Of a DNA stretch of 11,267 nucleotides, positions 5,537 to 11,267 are shown piece by piece. The DNA comes from Prevotellaceae bacterium (GTDB lineage Bacteria > Bacteroidota > Bacteroidia > Bacteroidales > UBA932). The DNA is taken from the NCBI GenBank assembly GCA_031257655.1, contig JAIROF010000066.1, positions 1 to 11,267 on the forward strand, written 5' to 3'. The notes beneath the pieces are model-generated. The model was not told the origin of the DNA, searched no databases, and worked only from the letters and a program-made list of their open reading frames with translations. Position 1 is the first letter of the stretch. Every line of letters begins with the position of its first letter. The position numbers and the translations under genes were made by a program.

Positions 5537-8032
5537 TAGCAGGCTGTTCACCGCGTTCACCAAGTAAATGTAGGTTGGCGCAATCCCTATTACGTACTCA
5601 TTTTCGCTCCAGTGAAAGGGGTAGTCATCCCTGTTCTCCGGGTAGTCGGGCTTGAGGATGCGCACCCCCGGGACAATTCCGCCGGGGATGAACGAAAAAT
5701 CGGCCCGGTTGTTGCCGTAGGCAACCTTCTTGGGCTTTGCCCCAACGCCCGAAACAAAGGAGAGGTTGTGCGCAGGGTGACACCCGTAAAGGTAGGTCAG
5801 CGCCCGGTATATGTACTCCGGGTTAATCAGGTCGGGGAACAGGCGGTAGAGGTCGTAGGTGAAGTTTGCCATGCCGATAACGCCGCCGTTGCCCGCCCAG
5901 CCCGCCGGGCTTATCACCACGCCAAAGGGGCTTAGCGAATCGGCGGCGGCTAAGCGTTCGCCGTACGCCTTTACCGCCGGCCGGAGCTTTTGCTTCAGCG
6001 CATCGCCTACGTGCGGCGCTGCCTGCGCCAGCACAAAGAGGTTGCGCTCAACGTCGCCTTCGAGCTCGGGCAGCAGCTGGTCTATGCGCGCCCTGTAGGC
6101 AGCGTTGCCCGTTGTTCGCCAGAGCTCGAGGGCGGCGAGCAGCTCTGTTTGCGCGCCAAACCCGCGCACAAAGAACGGCTGGTCTTGCTCCGCCTCCGCC
6201 GGTCGGCTGTGCTCCTCCTCCCAGATTTGCTGCGCAATGCTGAGGCATTCTGCGGCAAAGGCGCCGTTGTAGCTTTTCAGGACGCGGGCGGCGGCGGCCA
6301 ACGAGGTGGCGGTGTTGTAGCTCAGGTAGGCCGACCGGTTGGTAAACGCCCAGCGGTCGTCGGGCGTTCCGCTGAAGCGCCCGTCGGTTTGCAGGCTGTC
6401 CAAGCGCGGGTCGTAAATCAGGTTGTCGGTTTTGGTCAGGGCGTCGCCCAGGTGGCGGTACTGGTAGAGGTGCGATTCGTTGATGCCCGCAATGGCGTAT
6501 CCCACCGCCTTAACCTGAGCGGCCAGCTGGAGCGCGCCGTGCTCCACCTGCTGGAGCACGTCGGGCTTGCCGTCGGGCACGTGGATGTCAACGTAGCGCG
6601 TCTGCTGGTTTACCGTCGTTTCGTCGCGGTCAACGCCAAAGGTTTCGTAGAGGCGCACCAGCGACTGCACGGCGCTCTGCTGCGACGGCGTTTGGATGTC
6701 AAAGTCGCCGGCGTCGAACCAGCCGCCCACGTTGAGGCCCGGGATGTGCTGCAAGGGCTTATACCTGTTGCCCGTGCTGCTTCCCTGCCGCCATCCGTCC
6801 CAGTGCGCGCGGTTGAGGGGCGCCTGCAGGGCGTCGTCGAGGTGCGGCGCACCGTGCCACACGCGGTAGGCCTCGCGCACAAACATGTGGTCCATCTGCA
6901 CCGGCATAAACACGTCGAGCGTGGGAAACCATGCGCGCTCAAAAACGTCGGCGGCAATGGGGAAGGGCGAGGTGCGCTGCCCGCCGTACTCCAGCTCGTA
7001 AATGCCCGGCTCTCGCACCGACGAAAAGTCGAGCTGCAGGTAGCGGTACCGCAAGAACATCCCCCACACCTTTGGCGTAGCCCGCAGCGCCTTTGTGCGG
7101 CTGCCGTCGCGGTTGACCCTCCAAAGCGAAATGGCGGAGCGCGGCTTGTCGTTCTTGTCGAGCTCCACCACGGCGAGCTTGGCCTGCAACGGGTGGTAGC
7201 CTGCCTGCGAATACGAAATAACGGGCGGACGCACCCAGCCCGCAACGGATTCGCCCGCGATAGCCCATTCGGCTATTTTGCCGGTTTTGCCGGACGGCAG
7301 CAGCGTGCGGAGCACAAACGTTCCGTTCTGCTGCTTGTTGCGCCCGTCCAGCAGCATCAGCTCGCTCCCTTCGGTCAGGCGCACGGTGAGGTGCTTGGCG
7401 GGGTCTTCGGGCGCTACCTCAATCCGCTGGCCCAACGCCATTGGCGTTGGCTCCACCTGCCCGTTGATGACGGTCATAAAATCGGCCGGCGAAGTGGGGA
7501 ATAGCCCGTGCTTGCTGTCGAGGATGTACGACGCTCCCCAAAACACGGGCGGAAACAGCTCCAAGTTCAACCCGGCCACGCCTGCCAGCGCGTCGGGCAA
7601 GGGGCTATCTACGTTGACGCTAAGGTACAACTCGTCGCCCCTTGCCTCCGCCGCGAGGGTGTACTGGAAGCTGTAGGCGGCAAAGCGCATGGTTACCTCT
7701 ATGCGCCGGTTTTCCCGGTCAACCTTTTTATCCACAAACCTGGCGATGGGATCCCACTGCCCCGGCGTAGGGTTCAGGCGCACGTCGCCGTTGGTGGCGG
7801 TGCGCACGCCGTGGTGAATAATCTCCACCGCGCTGACCTTGGAATCGTCAAACAGGTTGTCGTACATGTTGTTGAAGACGAGAACGTTGAATCCTCGCTT
7901 CTCAAAGTACAGCGAATCGTTGAGCGTTAAGCCCTTCGATGCGCCGGCGCCGCCCTGACAGCCCAGCTGCCACAGGCAAGCCGTAGCCGCCGCCGCTACG
8001 ATACAAATGGAAAATGTTTTTAATTTTTTCAT
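5531..8032 (-). CDS. GH9 glucanase-type enzyme with N-terminal unknown domain and CelD_N Ig-like domain
   Basis: This 833-aa exported protein has three parts. Residues about 35-265 are a beta-rich region that I do not recognise. Residues about 270-358 (PPVISYSQAGYHPLQAK onward) are an Ig-like CelD_N module. Residues about 365-833 are the GH9 (alpha/alpha)6 barrel. GGWFDAGDFD (436-445) gives Asp440 and Asp443, the water-activating pair; SYNTATSLAAAARV (571-584) is a family helix; Glu812 in SENEYVI is the expected acid. The usual HxHHR-like signature is replaced by a KKVAYGNNRADFSF segment. The N-terminus MKKLKTFSICIVAAAATACL is a signal peptide; Cys25 in QLGC might be lipidated but its lipobox is weak. 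GH9 enzymes invert beta-1,4-glucosidic bonds in cellulose, xyloglucan or mixed-linkage glucan. Here the target and endo/exo mode are unknown. Probably first gene of the GH9-GH43-GH27-GH127 cluster. Confidence 0.89.
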   Translation of the reverse strand: MKKLKTFSICIVAAAATACLWQLGCQGGAGASKGLTLNDSLYFEKRGFNVLVFNNMYDNLFDDSKVSAVEIIHHGVRTATNGDVRLNPTPGQWDPIARFVDKKVDRENRRIEVTMRFAAYSFQYTLAAEARGDELYLSVNVDSPLPDALAGVAGLNLELFPPVFWGASYILDSKHGLFPTSPADFMTVINGQVEPTPMALGQRIEVAPEDPAKHLTVRLTEGSELMLLDGRNKQQNGTFVLRTLLPSGKTGKIAEWAIAGESVAGWVRPPVISYSQAGYHPLQAKLAVVELDKNDKPRSAISLWRVNRDGSRTKALRATPKVWGMFLRYRYLQLDFSSVREPGIYELEYGGQRTSPFPIAADVFERAWFPTLDVFMPVQMDHMFVREAYRVWHGAPHLDDALQAPLNRAHWDGWRQGSSTGNRYKPLQHIPGLNVGGWFDAGDFDIQTPSQQSAVQSLVRLYETFGVDRDETTVNQQTRYVDIHVPDGKPDVLQQVEHGALQLAAQVKAVGYAIAGINESHLYQYRHLGDALTKTDNLIYDPRLDSLQTDGRFSGTPDDRWAFTNRSAYLSYNTATSLAAAARVLKSYNGAFAAECLSIAQQIWEEEHSRPAEAEQDQPFFVRGFGAQTELLAALELWRTTGNAAYRARIDQLLPELEGDVERNLFVLAQAAPHVGDALKQKLRPAVKAYGERLAAADSLSPFGVVISPAGWAGNGGVIGMANFTYDLYRLFPDLINPEYIYRALTYLYGCHPAHNLSFVSGVGAKPKKVAYGNNRADFSFIPGGIVPGVRILKPDYPENRDDYPFHWSENEYVIGIAPTYIYLVNAVNSLLK

Positions 8033-8140
8033 GCTGATTGCATTTTAGCGTGTTATTTACTCATGCTACGCATATAGCTGTCTGAACTCGGATTTTTTTG
8101 ATTTGAATGATTCCTATGATTGATGTCGCATAGCGCTGTA
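8033..8140 (-). other. AT-rich leader upstream of GH9, no promoter recognised
   Basis: This is the likely 5' region of the GH9-GH127 cluster. I looked for the Bacteroidota -7 TAnnTTTG box and found no convincing match, and there is no clear ribosome binding site. With the GC-rich hairpin (8149-8180), the palindrome (8241-8369) and the transposase-linked hairpins it makes up the 492-base gap between GH9 and the transposase gene. Promoter activity is inferred only from position. Confidence 0.3.
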
Positions 8141-8148
8141 GAGACGCG

Positions 8149-8180
8149 GGGCGGGCGTCGCGCGGGGCCGCGCGCCGCCC
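8149..8180. repeat. Very GC-rich compound hairpin
   Basis: GGGCGG (8149-8154) pairs with CCGCCC (8175-8180). Inside, CGCGCGG (8159-8165) pairs with CCGCGCG (8168-8174) around a GG loop, leaving a 4-base bulge. The surrounding 8138-8200 stretch is almost all G and C within an AT-rich intergenic region and carries GTAGAGACG on one side and TTGAGACG on the other. This suggests an inserted structured repeat. Confidence 0.7.
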
Positions 8181-8240
8181 GGTCGCCGTTGAGACGACCT
8201 TTCTGCGTAACATGAACTATTTACATGATATTGAGACTTC

Positions 8241-8369
8241 TTTAGGGAACCTCTAAAAACCCCAAACTCTGCGTTACGCTCCCTCGGCAAAATGCTCATT
8301 TACTTTAGTAAACTCCGCTTTTGCCTCAGCCGCAAGCCTTGATTTTGGGGTTTTAGAGGTCCCCTTTAA
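8241..8369. repeat. 129-bp near-palindromic repeat element
   Basis: The outer arms 8241-8266 and 8344-8369 are inverted copies differing by a few bases and one indel; the core is CCTCTAAAA plus CCCCAAA. Inward, GGCAAAA (8286-8292) pairs with TTTTGCC (8319-8325) and TTTACT (8299-8304) with AGTAAA (8307-8312). Symmetry therefore runs to the centre near 8305. It has no coding capacity. A half copy occurs at 3535-3577. MITE-like element or large bidirectional hairpin; no target-site duplication is evident. Confidence 0.8.
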
Positions 8370-8393
8370 TTGTTCCATGCTACTGTTTCACCT

Positions 8394-8449
8394 CGCAGGT
8401 CTGCGACCTGCGGAGCGATACCACCGCGCCGCCCTGCCTGCAAGGCAGG
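8394..8449. repeat. Transposase-linked double-hairpin unit 1
   Basis: Hairpin A (CGCAGGT, loop CTGCG, ACCTGCG; 8394-8412), a 20-base GC-rich spacer containing ACCGCGCCG, then hairpin B (CCTGCCT, loop GCA, AGGCAGG; 8433-8449). This is the outermost of two tandem A-B units downstream of the transposase gene. Confidence 0.85.
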
Positions 8450-8480
8450 ACAGCCATAACCGCAGGTCTGCGACCTGCGG
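8433..8480 (+). repeat. Left copy of 48-bp inverted repeat flanking the transposase
   Basis: Hairpin B of unit 1, the linker ACAGCCATAA and hairpin A of unit 2 together match the reverse complement of 9041-9088 at 47 of 48 positions. The single difference is in the B loop. The match includes the non-palindromic linker and the asymmetric A loop, so orientation is unambiguous. Confidence 0.92.
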
Positions 8481-8521
8481 ACAGGCCGCGACTACCGCGC
8501 CGACCTGCCTGATAAGGCAGG
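8460..8521. repeat. Transposase-linked double-hairpin unit 2
   Basis: Hairpin A (8-bp stem CCGCAGGT, loop CTGCG, 8460-8480), a spacer again containing ACCGCGCCG, then hairpin B (CCTGCCT, loop GATA, AGGCAGG; 8504-8521). It ends 3 bases beyond the transposase stop codon, so the gene and hairpin are almost fused. Confidence 0.85.
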
Positions 8522-8524
8522 ACA

Positions 8525-8974
8525 TTAATCTTTCAAAAAATACCGTTCATCTATCTCAATACCATTATCTATCAAGAATTGTCGATATTCCTCTTCAAAA
8601 GTAACAATCTTATGATGCGTCTTCTGATTATCAATATAGTTGATAATCTTTTGTTTATCATTCAAACTGTAGGTAAAGCCCGCATAGCTAACTGCCCAAC
8701 CCCTAAAATTGGGAAAATTAGGATTTTTTGCCAACCATTTACTCGAATATTCTTTGAGCTCTTTCATAAAATCGGACAACGAATAAGTCGGATGCATATC
8801 AACCAGCAAATGAAGATGATTTTCCGTGCCGCCAATATCATATAAGTGCGATTTTTTATGCTCAACAATTCCCCGAATGTAAGCGTACAGGTCTTTTTCG
8901 TGTGCTTCCGTAATTGTATTCGTACTGCACTTCGTACGGAAAACGATGTGGTAAAGAAGCCGTGTATAGCTCAT
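8525..8974 (-). CDS. HUH/Y1 transposase, IS200-like (probable RAYT)
   Basis: This 149-aa protein matches the single-domain Y1 transposase family (PF01797) in length and motifs. The HUH metal-binding pair is His53-Leu-His55 in ENHLHLLVD. The nucleophilic tyrosine is Tyr113 in INYIDNQ, with Gln117 four residues later as in IS200/IS605 TnpA, followed by the common THHK. Such enzymes cut and rejoin single-stranded DNA at hairpins through a 5' phosphotyrosine. The frame is intact with all key residues, so the protein may be active. It has no TnpB partner. Base composition is clearly more AT-rich than the enzyme genes on both sides, consistent with transfer. The flanking inverted double hairpins favour a RAYT over a plain IS200. 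Family call firm; RAYT versus IS200 inferred. Confidence 0.92.
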   Translation of the reverse strand: MSYTRLLYHIVFRTKCSTNTITEAHEKDLYAYIRGIVEHKKSHLYDIGGTENHLHLLVDMHPTYSLSDFMKELKEYSSKWLAKNPNFPNFRGWAVSYAGFTYSLNDKQKIINYIDNQKTHHKIVTFEEEYRQFLIDNGIEIDERYFLKD

Positions 8975-9040
8975 TATTATTCATTTTAATTGTTTATATT
9001 CTTTCTTTCAGGCAGATGCCTCCGGTGGCGTTTGCTATGT

Positions 9041-9088
9041 CCGCAGGTCGCAGACCTGCGGTTATGGCTGTCCTGCCTTTCAGGCAGG
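9041..9088 (-). repeat. Right copy of 48-bp inverted repeat flanking the transposase
   Basis: Hairpin A (CCGCAGGT, loop CGCAG, ACCTGCGG; 9041-9061), linker TTATGGCTGT, hairpin B (CCTGCCT, loop TTC, AGGCAGG; 9072-9088). It is the reverse complement of 8433-8480 with one mismatch. Inside it, about 9002-9040 resembles a decayed spacer plus hairpin B that keeps only one stem arm (CTGCCTGAAAG on the minus strand). Confidence 0.92.
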
Positions 9089-9096
9089 GAGCCACC

Positions 9097-9138
9097 AATT
9101 CTCAATTCTCAATTCTCAATTCTCAATTCTCAATTCTC
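9097..9138. repeat. Six perfect AATTCTC heptamers overlapping the esterase 3' end
   Basis: Six identical, uninterrupted copies of AATTCTC. The esterase stop codon (TGA, 9118-9116) lies inside the array and the last six residues, ELRIEN, are encoded by it. It begins 8 bases from the transposase-linked inverted repeat. Copy-number change would alter the frame and the C-terminus. Confidence 0.95.
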
Positions 9139-11044
9139 CTTGAAAGGGCGAGGCCGGCAGCCCCGACCGGTTTCGCAGGTTGGCGCCGTCGGGGTTGTCT
9201 GCCCAGGCGTAGCGCACGGCGGTGGGGTGGGACACTTCGTCGTGCCACACCGCCACCTTTTGTCCGTCGATAGCCGCCTTTGCCAAGCGAAAGACGCCGT
9301 CGGCGCCGGCTATCGCGAAGCCTTTCAGCTCATCTACCGGCAACAGGTCGTTAGCGTCGTCCCGAAACGAAACGATGATTTTGTTTCCCGACCGCTCGCA
9401 CGACCTGTACCGGGGGCCTTCGCTTACGATGCTTTTGCCGTAGAGCATTTTTTGGGCTTGCAGCGCGAGGCGCTTACCCACGTCCTTTTTGTTGAGCGGG
9501 TGGATGTCGTTCCATTCGCCCAGGTCGATGGTTACCGCCAGCGCCGCGTGGGGCACGTCTTCGGTGAGCCGGCGCTGCACGTCGCGCAGCGCCGCCCAGC
9601 CGCTGTGCTGCTGAAGCAGGGCAGGCGCCATGAAGTTGGCCAGCTGCACAATGAAGAAGGGCAAGTCTGCGCCCCAGGCGCTGCGCCAGTCGCCCATCAG
9701 GGCTGCCATCAGGCGGTAGTACTCCGCTGCGCGGCCGGTGTTCGATTCGCCCTGATACCAGAGCACGCCCTTCACGGCGTGGTTTCTGAGCGGCGCAATC
9801 ATGGCGTTGTACAGGCCAGCGGGCTTGTTCTGGAACGCCATGCCGCCGCCGGGAGCCGGAGGCATCAGCGCCCCGGCGCGGTATTTCCATTCGCCCGTCA
9901 GGGGTATCTCCCCGTCGGCAAAGGCGATTTTGTAGGGCTTGTCGGGCACGAACTCGGCAAAACCGCCGCTGCTCACTACGCGCACGGCGATAAGGTTTTT
10001 CCCCTCCCGGAGCGTCCCGGCGGGAAGCGGGTAGATGCGCGGCGGGTACTGGTAGGTGGTTGTACCCACCGATTTTCCGTTGACAAACGTTTCGTCGGCG
10101 TTCACAATGCGCCCCATGTAGAGCGTGGCGGGCTGGCCGGCGTACCCGGCGGGGACGTCAACCTCCCGGCGAAACCAGTAGGCGCCGTTGGCGGGGCGGC
10201 CGTCGCTTTTGCCCCAGCTGCTGTTGAGCAGGTTGGTGGCACTCCATGCCCGGTCGTCGTAGGCGGGCGACGCCCACTGCTCGCGCAGGCCCCGGTCCTG
10301 CTCGCCCAGCACCTCGTGCCAGCGGCGACCGGGCAGCGCGCCGAGCCGCTGCATGTCGGCAACAAATTCGTCCGACCGGCACATCCGAACGTCGTTGAGC
10401 ATGGCGGGGAACGGCTGCAGCGCCGCTTCGCTCAGCCACGCCTCGGCGGGGGAGCCGCCCACGCTGGAGTTGATAATGCCCACGGGAACGCCCGTTGCCT
10501 CGTACATCTCCCGGGCAAAGAAGTAGGCAACCGCCGAAAAGCCGGGCGCCGTTTCGGGCGTAACCTCCACCCACGAGCAGGGCGGCACGTCCGCCTGCGG
10601 GGCGTGGAAGCTGTACGCCAGCGGGATTTTGGCGTAGCGGATGTGCGGGTTGGCGTACGCCCGGATCTCGTCGCCAAACAGGGTCATGACCCGCGAAATG
10701 GGCGTTTCCATGTTCGACTGCCCGGAGCAGAGCCACACGTCGCCAAACAAAACGTTGCTGATGGTAATGGTGTTGCTGGCCCGAATGGTGAGCGTGTGGG
10801 GGCCGCCGGATTTTTGGGGCGGCAGCCGGATTTCCCAGCTACCGCTGCTGTCGGCCACCGTTTGGTAGGCGCGCTTCCGGAACGTCAGGCCCACCGCTTC
10901 GCCGGGCGACGCCCAGCCCCACAGCACGGCGGGCGCGTCGCGCTGTAGCATCAGGTTGTTGCTCACCAGCTGGGGCAACCGGACTTCGGCAAGCGAGGCC
11001 GCAGACAAAAAGAAAAAAATGAAAAGGGGCGTAATGTGCTTCAT
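9116..11044 (-). CDS. Secreted SGNH acetylesterase, sialate O-acetylesterase / CE20-like
   Basis: This 642-aa esterase of the sialate O-acetylesterase (SASA) family would remove O-acetyl groups from glycans. The nucleophile is Ser110 in LCSGQSNME. The oxyanion-hole block is WYQGESN (429-435), and Asp513-x-His515 in WNDIHPLNKKDVG completes the triad. An N-terminal beta domain precedes the SGNH core. A jelly-roll of the glycosidase sugar-binding type is inserted at about residues 255-385 (YWFRREVDVPAGY, ETFVNGKSVG). This layout resembles CE20, founded by a xyloglucan acetylesterase from Xanthomonas; that assignment is inference, and sialic acid need not be the substrate. The signal peptide MKHITPLFIFFFLSAASLA would be cut before Glu20. 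The C-terminal residues come from a heptamer repeat. It lies upstream of the mobile element and is probably transcribed separately from the GH9 cluster. Confidence 0.9.
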   Translation of the reverse strand: MKHITPLFIFFFLSAASLAEVRLPQLVSNNLMLQRDAPAVLWGWASPGEAVGLTFRKRAYQTVADSSGSWEIRLPPQKSGGPHTLTIRASNTITISNVLFGDVWLCSGQSNMETPISRVMTLFGDEIRAYANPHIRYAKIPLAYSFHAPQADVPPCSWVEVTPETAPGFSAVAYFFAREMYEATGVPVGIINSSVGGSPAEAWLSEAALQPFPAMLNDVRMCRSDEFVADMQRLGALPGRRWHEVLGEQDRGLREQWASPAYDDRAWSATNLLNSSWGKSDGRPANGAYWFRREVDVPAGYAGQPATLYMGRIVNADETFVNGKSVGTTTYQYPPRIYPLPAGTLREGKNLIAVRVVSSGGFAEFVPDKPYKIAFADGEIPLTGEWKYRAGALMPPAPGGGMAFQNKPAGLYNAMIAPLRNHAVKGVLWYQGESNTGRAAEYYRLMAALMGDWRSAWGADLPFFIVQLANFMAPALLQQHSGWAALRDVQRRLTEDVPHAALAVTIDLGEWNDIHPLNKKDVGKRLALQAQKMLYGKSIVSEGPRYRSCERSGNKIIVSFRDDANDLLPVDELKGFAIAGADGVFRLAKAAIDGQKVAVWHDEVSHPTAVRYAWADNPDGANLRNRSGLPASPFQGELRIEN

Positions 11045-11138
11045 GGTTGCTATAGCTTAGAAATTAGCGATTTCCAAAAGATGGTCGCTGCCGAATGCTC
11101 GTCGCAGCTCCGGTTTTTTTTTGGTGATGTCATAAATT

Positions 11139-11161
11139 GCATGATATAGCAAGTATTATGC
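11139..11161. promoter_or_regulatory. Dyad upstream of the esterase gene
   Basis: GCATGATA and TATTATGC form 8-bp inverted arms with one mismatch around 7 bases, about 95 bases before the start codon. Close by, TAAAC-C-GTTTA (11168-11178) is a perfect short dyad. Both are plausible operator-like sites in the AT-rich leader; no regulator can be named. Confidence 0.3.
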
Positions 11162-11181
11162 TGATTATAAACCGTTTACAT

Positions 11182-11237
11182 TAATGAGGTTAATGAGGTT
11201 GTTATTTCTATTATATCGCTCTGCTACTGAGGTTGTT
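11182..11237. promoter_or_regulatory. Repeated TGAGGT elements upstream of the esterase gene
   Basis: TAATGAGGT occurs twice in direct tandem (11182-11199). The longer TGAGGTTGTT is found at 11194-11203 and again at 11228-11237, 34 bases apart. Three direct TGAGGT copies in an AT-rich region could be binding sites or a decayed repeat. No promoter box is clearly recognisable, and no gene is seen in 11045-11267. Confidence 0.3.
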
Positions 11238-11267
11238 TTGTTATTGAAATTAGGTATAAATTAGGTT

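Larger units (their letters stand above)
8394..9088 (-). mobile_element. IS200-like / REP-RAYT element with inverted double hairpins
   Basis: The unit comprises two tandem A-B hairpin units, the single transposase gene, a decayed outer unit (about 9002-9040) and an inverted B-A pair (9041-9088). Classic IS200 elements lack terminal inverted repeats. Inverted palindromic units around a lone Y1 transposase are instead typical of REP-associated transposases (RAYTs). It separates the esterase gene from the GH9 cluster and is more AT-rich than its neighbours in the coding part. Exact ends are uncertain because this enzyme class makes no target duplication. Confidence 0.78.

Noticed and set aside
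5990..7504. 504-codon plus-strand frame opposite GH9
   Set aside because: The composition (rich in R, V, A, H) is typical of antisense frames, and GH9 motifs on the other strand run through it without a break.
8114..8299. 61-codon minus-strand frame upstream of GH9
   Set aside because: It runs through the GC-rich hairpin and half of the palindrome, both repeat DNA, and has no protein-like pattern.
8394..8521. Possible CRISPR array or tRNA-like structure from repeated hairpins
   Set aside because: There are only two units with stems of two kinds, no equal-length unique spacers and no cas gene. No tRNA cloverleaf or anticodon arm can be built.
8377..8604. 75-codon plus-strand frame over the hairpin units
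   Set aside because: It is encoded by the repeats and the antisense of the transposase end; the translated repeats explain its apparent openness.
9097..9138. Heptamer array as a CRISPR or origin iteron
   Set aside because: The units are 7 bases with no spacers, lie within a coding end, and no replication gene or DnaA-like boxes are near.
8990..10948. 652-codon open frame on the plus strand opposite the esterase gene
   Set aside because: It is an antisense shadow of a GC-rich gene whose own frame carries a signal peptide and the SGNH motifs. The shadow shows no recognisable domain.

Overview
The window looks like part of a plant-polysaccharide-degrading locus from a member of the Bacteroidota, probably Bacteroidales. 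The evidence is six carbohydrate-active or lipoprotein-type secreted enzymes in one orientation, A-rich leaders with little Shine-Dalgarno sequence, GC-rich genes separated by AT-rich spacers, and degenerate 7-bp tandem repeats in and beside genes. No SusC/SusD pair or regulator lies inside the window, so it cannot be called a complete PUL. The species cannot be named from the sequence.

Every real gene reads on the minus strand, so transcription runs from right to left. At 11044-9116 is a secreted SGNH-type acetylesterase of the sialate O-acetylesterase/CE20 kind with an inserted jelly-roll. A mobile island follows (8394-9088): a 149-aa HUH/Y1 (IS200-like, RAYT) transposase flanked by near-perfect 48-bp inverted repeats, each made of two hairpins. 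To its left are a 129-bp near-palindrome (8241-8369) and a very GC-rich hairpin (8149-8180). Next comes a tight enzyme cluster: GH9 (8032-5531), GH43 (5185-3599), GH27 (3447-2104) and GH127 (2052-103). Seven bases after GH127 starts a gene cut by the window edge that looks like a KilA-N protein (95 to 1). Between GH9 and GH43 lies what looks like an internally deleted YhcG/DUF1016 nuclease gene (5399-5192).

Together the enzymes suggest attack on an arabinosylated, acetylated hemicellulose or cell-wall glycan. GH43 would remove alpha-L-Araf or xylose, GH127 terminal beta-L-Araf, and GH27 alpha-Gal or beta-L-Arap. The esterase would remove acetyl groups and GH9 would cut or trim a beta-glucan backbone. 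Arabinosylated xyloglucan is one coherent candidate substrate; this is inference.

The unusual features are mostly in the DNA between and at the ends of genes. They are the double-hairpin inverted repeats around the transposase, a palindromic element with a half copy 4.7 kb away, heptamer repeats that overlap stop codons and a signal-peptide region, and a duplicated 5' leader shared by GH27 and GH127.
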